Shown here: piece by piece, positions 36,571-45,684 of the stretch
How the letters are laid out: every line of letters starts with the position of its first letter
Numbering within the stretch: position 1 is the first letter of the stretch
NCBI RefSeq assembly: GCF_000600975.2
Contig: NZ_KK088650.1
Location: forward strand, 372,001 to 436,000
DNA: 64,000 nucleotides
Source of the DNA: Limimaricola hongkongensis DSM 17492
GTDB taxonomy: Bacteria > Pseudomonadota > Alphaproteobacteria > Rhodobacterales > Rhodobacteraceae
Direction of reading: 5' to 3'
Program-made: the position numbers and the translations under genes
The notes under the pieces: generated by a model
What the model was told of the DNA's origin: nothing
The model's database searches: none
What the model saw: the letters and a program-made list of their open reading frames with translations, nothing else

Positions 36571-37908
36571 ATGGACGGCACTCTCATCGGTCTCGTGGCC
36601 TTCGGCGCGGTCCTGTTCCTGCTGGCGCTGCGCGTGCCGATCGCCTTCGCGCTCGCCGCGATCGCGACCATCGGCACCTTCGTCATCTTTGCCTTTCGCA
36701 CCGGCGCCTTCGCGCCCGAGCGGGCGATCCGCCCGACCACCTCGCTGGTCTTCTCCAACAGTTTCGATCTCATCCACAGCTACGATCTGTCGATGATCCC
36801 GCTCTTCGTGGCGCTGGGCCACATCGCCTACCGCGCCGACATCACCACCAAGATCTACCACGCGGCGCGCGTCTGGCTCGCCAAGGTGCCCGGCGGCGTG
36901 GCGATGGCCTCGGTCGTCGGCTGCGGCGGGTTCTCGGCGATCACCGGATCCTCGATCGCCTGCGCTTCGACCATGGGCCGGATCTGCACGCCCGAGATGC
37001 TCTCGGTCGGCTATGACAAGCGTCTCGCCACGGCGAGCGTGGCGGCGGGCGGCACGCTGGGCTCGCTCATTCCGCCATCGGTGCTGTTCATCATCTATGG
37101 CATCTTCACCGAAACCTCGATCAGCGCGCTGTTCCTCGCGGGGATCCTGCCGGGCCTGGTGTCGCTGCTGGGCTTTCTTCTGGTCATCTTCATCTGGGTG
37201 AAACGCGATCCCGACGCGGCGCCCGCCTATACCGGTACCATCACCATGGCCGACCGGGGCCGCGCCGCGCTCGAAAGCTGGCCCGCCGTGCTGCTCTTCG
37301 TGATCATCGTCGGTGGCATCTATGGCGGCATCTTCACCGCCACCGAGGCCGCCGCGGTCTGCGTCTCCGCCGCCGTGCTGATCGGGCTGGTGCAGCGCAA
37401 GCTGACCCTGCGCGACATCTGGGAGTCCTTGCGCGAAACCTGCATCCAGACCACCTCGATCTTCCTGATCGCGGCGGGGGCCAAGATCTTCGTGGCCTTC
37501 ATCGCGCTCACCGGCGTGGCGCCCGACATCGTCGAGGCGGTGACCGCGGCCGAGCTGTCGCCGATCCTGCTGATGGGCGCGATCGCGCTGATCTATCTCG
37601 CGCTGGGCATGTTCCTCGATCCGATCGGCATCATGGTGCTGACGCTGCCGCTGATGATCCCGTTGATCGAGACCTATGGCTTCGACCTGATCTGGTTCGG
37701 TGTCGTGGTCATCAAGCTCCTGGAAATCGGCCTGATCACGCCGCCTGTCGGGCTCAACGTCTTCGTCATCGCCGGCGTGGTCGGGCGCGACGTGCCGATC
37801 GACCGGATCTTCGCGGGCATCGCGCGCTTCCTGTCGGTGGACGTGCTCGTCCTGATCCTGATCATGTCGGTGCCGGCGCTGTCGCTGCTGATTCCCTATT
37901 CGATGTGA
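36571..37908 (+). CDS. TRAP transporter large permease (DctM-like)
   Basis: A 445-residue permease with about twelve membrane segments. DctM signatures include PLFVALGHIAYRADIT, GGFSAITGSSIACASTMG, GGTLGSLIPPSVLFIIYG and the final GLITPPVGLNVFVIAGV. It moves the bound organic acid into the cell using an ion gradient, with the DctP and DctQ partners encoded just upstream. The IclR gene begins 7 bases later, so regulator and importer share a transcript. Confidence 0.9.
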   Translation: MDGTLIGLVAFGAVLFLLALRVPIAFALAAIATIGTFVIFAFRTGAFAPERAIRPTTSLVFSNSFDLIHSYDLSMIPLFVALGHIAYRADITTKIYHAARVWLAKVPGGVAMASVVGCGGFSAITGSSIACASTMGRICTPEMLSVGYDKRLATASVAAGGTLGSLIPPSVLFIIYGIFTETSISALFLAGILPGLVSLLGFLLVIFIWVKRDPDAAPAYTGTITMADRGRAALESWPAVLLFVIIVGGIYGGIFTATEAAAVCVSAAVLIGLVQRKLTLRDIWESLRETCIQTTSIFLIAAGAKIFVAFIALTGVAPDIVEAVTAAELSPILLMGAIALIYLALGMFLDPIGIMVLTLPLMIPLIETYGFDLIWFGVVVIKLLEIGLITPPVGLNVFVIAGVVGRDVPIDRIFAGIARFLSVDVLVLILIMSVPALSLLIPYSM

Positions 37909-37915
37909 GGCCTGC

Positions 37916-38728
37916 ATGAAGATCACCGATGACAGCCAGGACCGCCGTTTCGCCACCACGCTGGCGCGTGGGCTGTCGGTGCTGCGGGCCTTTCGTCCCT
38001 CGGATGACGGGCTCGGCAATGCCGAGATCTCCGAGCGCACCGGCCTGCCGAAAAGCACCGTGTCGCGGCTGACCTTCACGCTGCAGAGCCTGGGCTATCT
38101 CACCCATGCGCGGCGCCACGACCGCTATCGCCCCGGCCCGGCGCTTCTGGCGCTCGGCAACGTGGCGAGCGCGTCGATCTCCTTCGTGGAGCTGTCGGGG
38201 CCGATCATGCAGCGGGTGGCCGACGAAACCGGCACGCTGGCGCTGTTGTCGGTGCGCGATCGCGGACGGGTGCTGATCACCAAGACATGGCGGCCGCAGG
38301 GCGTCTCCTCGATCTGGCTGGAGGTCGGCCACCGGCTGCCCTTCAAGGGGTCGAGCTCGGGCCACGCGATGCTGGCGGCGCTGTCGGAAGAGGGCTTCGC
38401 CGAGGCCGTGGCCGACGCGCAGGGGCATCGCGGGCTCGACGAGGAAAACGCCCGCGCGGCCCGGCGCGCGGCCTATACCCAGCTCGTCACCGAAGGCTTC
38501 GTGATCGCCGATCCGGCGGTCTACTTCGCCGAAAACATCCACGCCGTCTCGGTGCCGTTCCAGTCGCGCGACCTGAGCGAAGCGGTGATCTTCACCTGCG
38601 GCGCCATGCCCAAGGATCTGAGCATGGAGCGGATGCAGACCGAGGTGGGGCCGCGGCTGCAGGCCGCCGTGCGCGAGCTGGAGCGGCTCATGGGGCAAGG
38701 GCCGTTCCTGACGCGGCACGATATCTGA
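37916..38728 (+). CDS. IclR family transcriptional regulator
   Basis: A 270-residue regulator. A winged HTH occupies about residues 15-75 (EISERTGLPKSTVSRLTFTL), followed by the IclR effector domain (GLDEENARAARRAAYTQLVTEGF and the closing PFQSRDLSEAVIFTCGAM). It lies between the TRAP genes and a CoA-dependent catabolic operon. Both promoters carry the same 13-base word, so it probably controls both, with the transported acid or its CoA ester as effector (inference). Confidence 0.88.
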   Translation: MKITDDSQDRRFATTLARGLSVLRAFRPSDDGLGNAEISERTGLPKSTVSRLTFTLQSLGYLTHARRHDRYRPGPALLALGNVASASISFVELSGPIMQRVADETGTLALLSVRDRGRVLITKTWRPQGVSSIWLEVGHRLPFKGSSSGHAMLAALSEEGFAEAVADAQGHRGLDEENARAARRAAYTQLVTEGFVIADPAVYFAENIHAVSVPFQSRDLSEAVIFTCGAMPKDLSMERMQTEVGPRLQAAVRELERLMGQGPFLTRHDI

Positions 38729-38745
38729 TCGGTGAAAATTGCCGT

Positions 38746-38768
38746 TATAAATTCTGCATAGTGGAATT
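38746..38768 (+). promoter_or_regulatory. Candidate promoter and IclR site before the dicarboxylate operon
   Basis: TATAAA at 38746-38751 is a good -10. Immediately downstream GCATAGTGGAATT (38756-38768) is the exact reverse complement of the 13-base word in the TRAP promoter at 34836-34848. The second half-site (around 38772-38780) is weak. A protein bound here would block initiation or clearance. Confidence 0.6.
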
Positions 38769-38832
38769 CAGATTTACATATTGAAACGATGAGGGCCAAT
38801 CGACTAGGTTGGCTGTCGAGAGGGAGGACCAG

Positions 38833-40920
38833 ATGGCAGGAACAGTGCATTTCGAAAGCCGGGACCGGATTGCGGTCATCACGGTCGATCACGCGCCGGT
38901 CAACGCGCTGGGGCGCGACGTGCGCGCCGGGCTCGTGGAGGCGATCGAGCGGTTCGAGGCGGACGCCGCCGAGATCGCGGTGATCCACGGCGCGGGGCGG
39001 CTCTTCATCGGCGGCGCCGACATCTCCGAATTCGGCAAGCCGCCGCAGGCGCCGTCGCTGCCCGACGTCGTCAACCGGATCGAGGCCTGCACCAAGCCGG
39101 TGGTCGCCGCGATCCACGGCGCGGCTCTGGGTGGCGGCCTGGAGATCGCGCTCGGCGCGCATTACCGCGTCGCCGTTCCGGGCGCCCAGCTCGGCCTGCC
39201 CGAGACCAAACTCGGCGTCATCCCCGGTGCGGGCGGCACGCAACGCGCACCGCGGCTCGTCGGGGCCGAGGCCGCCATCGAGATGGCCACCACCGGCACG
39301 CCGGTTGCCGCCCAGAAGGCGGTCGAGCTGGGTCTGGTGGACCGTCTGGGCGAGGGCGAGGCGCTCGATGCCGGTCTCGCCTATGCCGAGGAGCTGCTGG
39401 GCCAAGGTGCTGCCCCGCGCCCGGTGCGCGACATCGCGGCCCCGGCGCATGACGCGGCGATGTTTGACGCCCGCCGTGCCGCGCTTAAAAAGAAGCTGCG
39501 CGGCGAAGTGGCCCCTCTGGCCGCGCTCGACGCGATCGAGGCCGCGACCAAGATGGGCTTCGACGAAGGTCTCGCCGAAGAGCGTCGCCAGTTCATGAAG
39601 ATGATGGAGACGCCGCAGCGCGCGGGGCTGATCCACGCCTTCTTCATCGAGCGCAAGGTCGCCAAGCTGCCCGAGATCGAGGGCATCAGCCCCCGCGACG
39701 TGTCGGCCATCGGCGTGATCGGCGGCGGCACCATGGGGGCGGGCATCGCCACCGCGGCGCTCTTGCGCGGGCTGACCGTGACGCTGGTCGAGCGCGACGA
39801 GGAGGCCGCTGGCCGCGCCCGCGCCACCATCGAGAAGAACCTCGCGGCGGCCGTGAAACGCGGCAAGCTGAAAGAGGACAAGCGCGACGCAATCCTGTCC
39901 GGCGCGCTGTCCTGCGTCACCGGCTACGACGCGCTGGGGCAGGCCGACGTGATCGTCGAGGCGGTGTTCGAGAGCATGGACGTCAAGAAGGAGGTCTTCG
40001 CCGAGCTCGACCGGGTGGCGAAGCCCGGCGCGGTGCTGGCCACCAACACCTCCTATCTCGACATCGACGAGATCGCGCAGGCGACATCGCGCCCCGAAGA
40101 CGTGATCGGGCTGCACTTCTTCTCGCCCGCGCACGTGATGAAGCTTCTGGAGGTCGTCGTCGCCGACAAGACCGCGCCCGAGGTCACCGCCACGGCCTTC
40201 GCGCTTGGCAAGAAGCTGGGCAAGGTGTCGGTGCGCGCCGGGGTCTGCGACGGCTTCATCGGCAACCGCATCCTGTCGCATTACCGGGCTGCCGCCGATC
40301 ACATGATCCTCGACGGCGCGAGCCCCTACCAGATCGACAAGGCGCTGCGCGACTTCGGCTTCCCGATGGGGCCCTATCAGGTGGGCGATCTCGCGGGGCT
40401 CGACATCGGCTACATGACGCGGCAGCGCAAGGCGGACCAGCGCCACGAGCGCGACCGCTACCCCGGCTGGGCCGACACGCTCTACGAGATGGGTCGTTTG
40501 GGCCAGAAGACGCAGCGCGGCTACTACATCTATGACGAGGACAGCCCGCGCGGCCGCCCCGACCCGGAGGTCGAGGAGATCATCGCCAAGGAGCGCGAGA
40601 AGCAGGGTGTCACGCCCCGCGACTTCACCGACGCGGAAATCGTCGAACGCTACATGGCGGCGATGGTCAACGAGAGCGCCCGCGTGGTCGAGGAGGGCAT
40701 CGCGCAGCGCCCGCTCGATGTCGATGTGACGCTGCTCTACGGCTACGGCTTCCCGCGCCATCGCGGCGGCCCGATGCACTACGCCGACGCGCAGGGAGTC
40801 GCGACGATCCGCGACCGTATCAAGCAATACGCCACCGAGGACGATCACTTCTGGAAGGTCGCGCCGCTGCTCGACCGCCTCGCCGACCAAGATTCCACAT
40901 TCGCCAGCCTGAACGGCTGA
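38833..40920 (+). CDS. Bifunctional enoyl-CoA hydratase/3-hydroxyacyl-CoA dehydrogenase (PimF/FadB type)
   Basis: A 695-residue fusion. The N-terminal crotonase part (1 to about 190) has LFIGGADISEFG and IHGAALGGGLEIALGAHYR with the catalytic Glu in PETKLGVIPGAGG. The NAD domain (from about 290) opens IGVIGGGTMGAGIATAAL, with HFFSPAHVMKLLEVV and the 3HCDH C-terminal halves, including FGFPMGPYQVGDLAGLD. It performs hydration and NAD-dependent oxidation in beta-oxidation. The length and place at the head of an operon with two acyl-CoA dehydrogenases resemble pimF of Rhodopseudomonas palustris. GAGGGAGGACCAG precedes the ATG. Confidence 0.87.
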   Translation: MAGTVHFESRDRIAVITVDHAPVNALGRDVRAGLVEAIERFEADAAEIAVIHGAGRLFIGGADISEFGKPPQAPSLPDVVNRIEACTKPVVAAIHGAALGGGLEIALGAHYRVAVPGAQLGLPETKLGVIPGAGGTQRAPRLVGAEAAIEMATTGTPVAAQKAVELGLVDRLGEGEALDAGLAYAEELLGQGAAPRPVRDIAAPAHDAAMFDARRAALKKKLRGEVAPLAALDAIEAATKMGFDEGLAEERRQFMKMMETPQRAGLIHAFFIERKVAKLPEIEGISPRDVSAIGVIGGGTMGAGIATAALLRGLTVTLVERDEEAAGRARATIEKNLAAAVKRGKLKEDKRDAILSGALSCVTGYDALGQADVIVEAVFESMDVKKEVFAELDRVAKPGAVLATNTSYLDIDEIAQATSRPEDVIGLHFFSPAHVMKLLEVVVADKTAPEVTATAFALGKKLGKVSVRAGVCDGFIGNRILSHYRAAADHMILDGASPYQIDKALRDFGFPMGPYQVGDLAGLDIGYMTRQRKADQRHERDRYPGWADTLYEMGRLGQKTQRGYYIYDEDSPRGRPDPEVEEIIAKEREKQGVTPRDFTDAEIVERYMAAMVNESARVVEEGIAQRPLDVDVTLLYGYGFPRHRGGPMHYADAQGVATIRDRIKQYATEDDHFWKVAPLLDRLADQDSTFASLNG

Positions 40921-40934
40921 GAGGGAGAGACGAC

Positions 40935-42110
40935 ATGACCGACGCCGTCATCGTATCCACCGCCCGCACCCCCATCGGCAAGGCCGCACGGGGCGCGTTC
41001 AACATCACCCATGGCGCCGACATGGCGGGCCACGCCGCCCGCCACGCGGTCGAGCGCGCCGGCATCGATCCCGCGATGATCGAGGACAGCATCTTCGGCT
41101 GCGGCTACCCGGAATACGTGACGGGCGGCAACATCGCCCGTCAGGCGATCATCCGCGCCGGCATGCCGGTGTCGATCGCCGCGACCACGGTGAACCGTTT
41201 CTGCGCCTCGGGCCTGCAGGCGATCGCCATGGGCGGCCACATGATCAATCAGGAGGGCGCCAAGGCGATCCTCGTCGGCGGCGTCGAGAGCATCTCGATG
41301 GTGCAGCCGCCGGTGCGCCATTCGCGCAACGCGTGGATCGAGGAGCACAAGCCCGAGCTCTACCACGCGATGATCGAGACCGCCGACACGGTGGCCAAGC
41401 GGTACGGCATCTCCCGCGAGGCGCAGGACGAGCTGTCGCTGCAAAGCCAGATGCGCACCGCAGAGGCGCAGAAGGCCGGTCATTACGACGCCGAGATCGC
41501 GCCGATGGAGGTGACCAAGGCCGTCAAGGACAAGGAGACCGGCGAGGTCTCTCACGTCACCGAGACGATCTCGATGGACGAATGCAACCGCCCCTCGACC
41601 AATCTTGAGGGTCTTCAGAAGCTTCAGCCTGTGCGTGGCGAGGGCAACTTCATCACCGCCGGTAACGCCAGCCAGCTCTCCGACGGCGCCGCCGCGCTGG
41701 TCATGATGGACCGCAAGGAGGCCGAGCGCCTCGGGCTCGACATCCTCGGCGCCTTCCGCGGCTTCGCCGTCGCGGGCTGCGAGCCCGACGAGATGGGCAT
41801 CGGCCCGGTCTTCGCCGTGCCACGCCTTCTGGAGCGTCAGGGTCTCACCGTCGACGACATCGACCTGTGGGAGCTGAACGAGGCCTTTGCCTCCCAGGCG
41901 CTTTACTGCCGCGACAAACTCGGCATCGACAATGACAAGCTCAACGTCTCGGGCGGCTCGATCTCGATCGGCCATCCCTTCGGCATGACCGGCGCGCGGA
42001 TGACCGGCCACCTGATGATCGAGGGCCGCCGCCGCGGCGCCAAGCTCGGTGTCGTCACCATGTGCATCGGCGGCGGGCAGGGTGCCGCCGGCCTGTTCGA
42101 GATCTACTGA
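40935..42110 (+). CDS. Acetyl-CoA acyltransferase (thiolase), PimB-like
   Basis: A 391-residue thiolase. The nucleophile Cys is in NRFCASGLQAI at about residue 90, the catalytic His in SISIGHPFGMTGAR and the second Cys in CIGGGQGAAG near the C-terminus; NEAFASQ is also present. It cleaves a 3-oxoacyl-CoA with CoA, releasing acetyl-CoA. Following the PimF-like gene by 14 bases, it is the thiolytic step of the operon. A biosynthetic (acetoacetyl-CoA) direction is less likely in this setting. Confidence 0.88.
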   Translation: MTDAVIVSTARTPIGKAARGAFNITHGADMAGHAARHAVERAGIDPAMIEDSIFGCGYPEYVTGGNIARQAIIRAGMPVSIAATTVNRFCASGLQAIAMGGHMINQEGAKAILVGGVESISMVQPPVRHSRNAWIEEHKPELYHAMIETADTVAKRYGISREAQDELSLQSQMRTAEAQKAGHYDAEIAPMEVTKAVKDKETGEVSHVTETISMDECNRPSTNLEGLQKLQPVRGEGNFITAGNASQLSDGAAALVMMDRKEAERLGLDILGAFRGFAVAGCEPDEMGIGPVFAVPRLLERQGLTVDDIDLWELNEAFASQALYCRDKLGIDNDKLNVSGGSISIGHPFGMTGARMTGHLMIEGRRRGAKLGVVTMCIGGGQGAAGLFEIY

Positions 42111-42124
42111 GAAGGGGCCCGGCA

Positions 42125-43321
42125 ATGGACCTGAACTTCACCGAAGAGCAGAAGGCCTTCCGCGCCGAGGTGCGCAGCTTTCTGGACGAGAAACTGCCCA
42201 AGCGGCTGTCGGACAAGGTGCGCCTGGGGCAGCGGCTGACCAAGCAGGACTACGAGGAATGGCACGCCATCCTCAACGAAAAGGGCTGGCTTGCGGGCAA
42301 CTGGGCCAAGGAATATGGCGGCGCGGGCTGGAACGCGGTCGAGCGGCACATCTTCGAGGAGGAGACCACCGCCGCGAGCGCGCCGCGCATCGTGCCCTTC
42401 GGCCTCGCCATGCTCGGGCCGGTGCTGCAGAAGTTCGGCTCCGAAGAGCAGCAGCAATACTGGCTGCCGCGCATCCTCAACGGCGATGATTGGTGGTGCC
42501 AGGGCTATTCCGAGCCGGGTGCGGGCTCGGACCTCGCCTCGGTCAAGACGACGGCGGAGCGCGACGGCGACCACTACGTCGTCAACGGCCAGAAGACATG
42601 GACCACGCTGGGCCAGCACGCCAACATGATCTTCTGCCTCGTGCGCACTTCGAAAGAAGGCAAGCCGCAGGAGGGCATCTCCTTCCTGTTGATCGACATG
42701 GACGATCCGGGCATCACCGTGCGCCCGATCGTGCTGATCGACGGCGAGCCCGAGGTGAACGAGGTCTTCTTCGACAATGTCCGCGTCCCCGCCACGAACC
42801 TCGTGGGCGAGGAAAACAAGGGCTGGACCTATGCCAAGTACCTGCTGACGCATGAGCGCACCAACATCGCCGGTGTCGGCTTTGCCAATGCGGGGCTGTC
42901 GAACCTCAAGCGGATCGCGCGGCTCGAGCAGTCGGGCGGCCGCCCGCTGATCGAGGATCCGCTGTTCGCCGCGCAGATCGCCGAGGTCGAGATCGCGCTG
43001 ATGGCGATGGCCACGACCAACCTGCGGGTGGTCTCGGCCGCCGCCGCCGGTCAGGCGCCGGGCGCCGAAAGCTCGATGCTCAAGGTCAAGGGCACGGTGA
43101 TCCGGCAGGAGATCAACGCGCTGACCAAGGTGGCGGTGGGGCCTTATGCCATGCCCTTCGTCTCCGAGGCGCTGGAGGCGGGCTCGAACGAGGGCCCGGT
43201 CGGGCCGGACTACGCGATGGCCGCGACGCCGCATTACCTGAACAACCGCAAGCTCTCGATCTATGGCGGATCGAACGAGGTGCAGAAGACGATCATCGCC
43301 AAGGCGATCCTGGAACTCTGA
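42125..43321 (+). CDS. Acyl-CoA dehydrogenase, PimC-like
   Basis: A 398-residue FAD enzyme with the opening MDLNFTEEQKAFRAEVR, GYSEPGAGSDLASVKT and the C-terminal SIYGGSNEVQKTII, where Gly stands at the position that carries the catalytic Glu in many family members (YEG). This, with a second shorter dehydrogenase directly behind it, is the arrangement of the large and small subunits PimC and PimD in pimelate degradation. It probably dehydrogenates a dicarboxylyl-CoA as a heteromer and passes electrons to the ETF encoded at the operon end. Its start lies 14 bases after the thiolase stop. Confidence 0.85.
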   Translation: MDLNFTEEQKAFRAEVRSFLDEKLPKRLSDKVRLGQRLTKQDYEEWHAILNEKGWLAGNWAKEYGGAGWNAVERHIFEEETTAASAPRIVPFGLAMLGPVLQKFGSEEQQQYWLPRILNGDDWWCQGYSEPGAGSDLASVKTTAERDGDHYVVNGQKTWTTLGQHANMIFCLVRTSKEGKPQEGISFLLIDMDDPGITVRPIVLIDGEPEVNEVFFDNVRVPATNLVGEENKGWTYAKYLLTHERTNIAGVGFANAGLSNLKRIARLEQSGGRPLIEDPLFAAQIAEVEIALMAMATTNLRVVSAAAAGQAPGAESSMLKVKGTVIRQEINALTKVAVGPYAMPFVSEALEAGSNEGPVGPDYAMAATPHYLNNRKLSIYGGSNEVQKTIIAKAILEL

Positions 43322-43334
43322 GGGAGAGCGGGAC

Positions 43335-44459
43335 ATGAATTTCCAACTGACCGAAGAGCGGCAGATGCTGCAGGACGGGCTGCGCCGCTATCTGGCCGAT
43401 GCCGTCACCCCCGAGGCGCTGAAGGCCGACGAGGCCGAGGGCGTGGCGCCCGAGCTGTGGTCCGGGCTGTCCGAAATGGGCGTCGCGGGCGCGCTGTTCA
43501 CCGAAGAGCAGGGCGGCTTCGGCGGGCACGGCTTCGACCTGATGACCGTGTTCGAGGAGCTGGGCCGCGCCGGCGCGCCGGCGCCGCTGGTCGAGCTGCT
43601 GCTCGCGGGCGGGCTGATCGCCGAAACGGGATCGGAGACGCAGCTGGCGCTGGTCGAGCAGGCGGTCGAGGGCGCGGTCCAGCTCGCCTTCGCGCATGGC
43701 GAACCGGCCAGCCGCTTCGACATCGACCGGATCGAGACCCGCGCCGAGCGGTCGGGCGAGGGCTGGACCCTTTCGGGTCGCAAATCGGTCGTTGTCAACG
43801 GCGCGCAGGCCGATCACATCGTCGTCTCCGCCCGCACCTCCGGTGCGCCGGGCGAGCGCGAGGGGATCAGCCTGTTCGTGCTGCCCAAGGGCACCGAAGG
43901 CGTCGAGATCCGCGACTACCCGCTGAGCCAGGGCGGCCACGCCGCCGAGATCGTGTTCGACGGCGCGACGCTGCCCGAGGATGCCCTGCTCGGGGCCGAG
44001 GGCCAGGCCCATGAGGCGATCGAGACGGCGCAGGCCCGCGCCACGGCGGCGCTGTGTGCCGACGCGCTCGGCGCGATGGAGACGGCGCGCGCGCTGACCG
44101 GCGACTATCTCAAGACCCGCAAGCAGTTCGGCCAGCCGATCGGCAAGTTCCAGGCGCTGCAGCACCGCGCCGCCGACATGCTGATCGAGATCGAGCAGGC
44201 GCGCTCGGCGGTGATCAACCTGTGCGGCCATCTGGAGGCCGACCGCGACACGCGCGAGATCCACGTCTCCGCGACCAAGCACCTCGTGGGCAAGGTCGCG
44301 CGGCTGGTCGCCGAGGAGGCGATCCAGATGCATGGCGGCATCGGCATGACCGAGGAATACGATCTGGGCCGTTTCGCGCGGCGCCTGTCGATGCTCGATC
44401 AGCGCTTTGGCGACGCGACCTATCACCTGGGGCGCTTCGTCCGGCTTCGGGCCGCCTGA
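43335..44459 (+). CDS. Acyl-CoA dehydrogenase, PimD-like
   Basis: A 374-residue acyl-CoA dehydrogenase homologue, shorter and more divergent than its neighbour: the TEPxSGSD block of the family is not recognisable, and the C-terminus reads AIQMHGGIGMTEEYDLGRF. Proteins of this type pair with a larger partner (PimC/PimD, or steroid FadE heteromers), which fits the tandem position. GGGAGAGCGGGAC precedes the ATG. The thioesterase gene starts one base after its stop. Confidence 0.84.
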   Translation: MNFQLTEERQMLQDGLRRYLADAVTPEALKADEAEGVAPELWSGLSEMGVAGALFTEEQGGFGGHGFDLMTVFEELGRAGAPAPLVELLLAGGLIAETGSETQLALVEQAVEGAVQLAFAHGEPASRFDIDRIETRAERSGEGWTLSGRKSVVVNGAQADHIVVSARTSGAPGEREGISLFVLPKGTEGVEIRDYPLSQGGHAAEIVFDGATLPEDALLGAEGQAHEAIETAQARATAALCADALGAMETARALTGDYLKTRKQFGQPIGKFQALQHRAADMLIEIEQARSAVINLCGHLEADRDTREIHVSATKHLVGKVARLVAEEAIQMHGGIGMTEEYDLGRFARRLSMLDQRFGDATYHLGRFVRLRAA

Positions 44460-44460
44460 G

Positions 44461-44892
44461 ATGACCGGGGAGGGGATCATCGAAGGTGAGACCGGCGCGC
44501 AGCGGCTCATGGGCTACGTGCTCGATGTGGGGCAGGGCGACGGGCGCGCGCGCTGCCACCTGACGGTGGGGCCGGGGCACACCAATCGGCACGGCATGCT
44601 GCATGGCGGCATCGTCGCGACGCTTCTCGACAACGCGATGGGCGCCACGGGCAGCCTGTCGCGCGATCCGGGCGGGCGTCACCCCTTTCTCACCATTTCG
44701 CTCAACACCCAGTATCTCGGCCCCGCCCGCGAAGGCGAGGCGTTGATGGCGGTGGGCCGCATCACCGGCGGCGGGCGCAAGATCATGTTCATCGAGGGCG
44801 AGCTGCGCGCCACCGCCGACAATCGCCTGGTGGCCACGGCCACCGGCGTGTTCAAGCCATTGCCGCAGCCGAAAACGGAGGGCGCGGCATGA
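44461..44892 (+). CDS. PaaI-family acyl-CoA thioesterase
   Basis: A 143-residue hot-dog-fold thioesterase. The PaaI-type motif HTNRHGMLHGGIVATLLDNAMG contains the active-site Asn/Gly/His region, followed by ISLNTQYLGPAREGE. It may release CoA from intermediates that cannot proceed, a housekeeping role seen for PaaI in phenylacetate degradation (inference here). It overlaps the next gene by ATGA. Confidence 0.85.
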   Translation: MTGEGIIEGETGAQRLMGYVLDVGQGDGRARCHLTVGPGHTNRHGMLHGGIVATLLDNAMGATGSLSRDPGGRHPFLTISLNTQYLGPAREGEALMAVGRITGGGRKIMFIEGELRATADNRLVATATGVFKPLPQPKTEGAA

Positions 44893-45684
44893 CTTTGGCA
44901 CGGATCGAGGATCTCGGCGACCGGCTGGTGGTCTGGAACCTGAACGCGGCGCGGCGCGGCGCTCTGTCGCCCGACTATTACGCGGCGCTGCACGAGGCGC
45001 TGGTGCAGGCGGCCTACACGCCGCGCATCGTGGCGGTGATCCTTGCCTCCGAAGGCGGGTTCTTCTGCTCGGGCGGCGATCTCAATCTGCTGGCGACGCG
45101 GGCCGAACAGACCGAAGCCGCGCGGCGCGGCAACATCGACAAGCTGCACGACCTGATCCGCGCGGTGATCGGCTGCCCCAAGCCGGTGATCGCGGCGGTC
45201 GAGGGCGGCGCCGCCGGGGCGGGGCTGTCGCTGGCGCTGGCCTGCGATTTCACCGTCGCCGCCGACGATGCGCGCTTCACCGCCGCCTATGTGAAGGCGG
45301 GGCTGGTGCCCGATGCCGGGCTTACCCATTTCCTGTCGCGGCTGCTGCCGCGCGCCATGGCCACCCGCATGCTGCTTTTTGGGGGAGCCGGTCGGGGCGG
45401 ATCGGCTGCACGCGCTCGGCGCGCTGTCCGAGCTGGCGCTCGAAGGCGGCAGCTTCGACGCGGCGATGGCGCTGGCCGACCGGCTGGGGCGCGGCCCCTC
45501 GGCCACGCAGGGCACGATCAAGGCGCTGGTGAACAGCGCCGCGACGCAGGACGTCTTCACCCAGCTCGACGCCGAACGCGATGCCATGGCGCGCGCCCAA
45601 GGCAGCCCCGAGGCGACCGAGGGCATCGGCGCCTTTCTCGACAAAAGAGCCCCCGATTTCGAAAAACTGAGGAGCGCGACATGA
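44889..45684 (+). pseudogene. Enoyl-CoA hydratase/isomerase, broken by a one-base frameshift
   Basis: The N-terminal half of a crotonase reads in one frame to about 45380: FFCSGGDLNLL, VEGGAAGAGLSLALACDF, then RLLPRAMATRMLLF. The C-terminal half continues in the +1 frame: GEPVGADRLHALGAL to the stop at 45682-45684, which overlaps the next ATG. The break is in a run of five Ts and five Gs (45376-45385). Removing one base gives a normal protein of about 264 residues. As given, the first frame does not stop and runs into the next gene, with a linker very rich in Arg and Gly. This is either a real mutation or a sequencing error in a homopolymer. Confidence 0.88.

Noticed and set aside
45376..45385. 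Programmed ribosomal frameshifting at T5G5
   Set aside because: Rejoining the two halves needs a +1 shift; common slippery sites give -1, no stimulatory structure is evident and the family does not use frameshifting.
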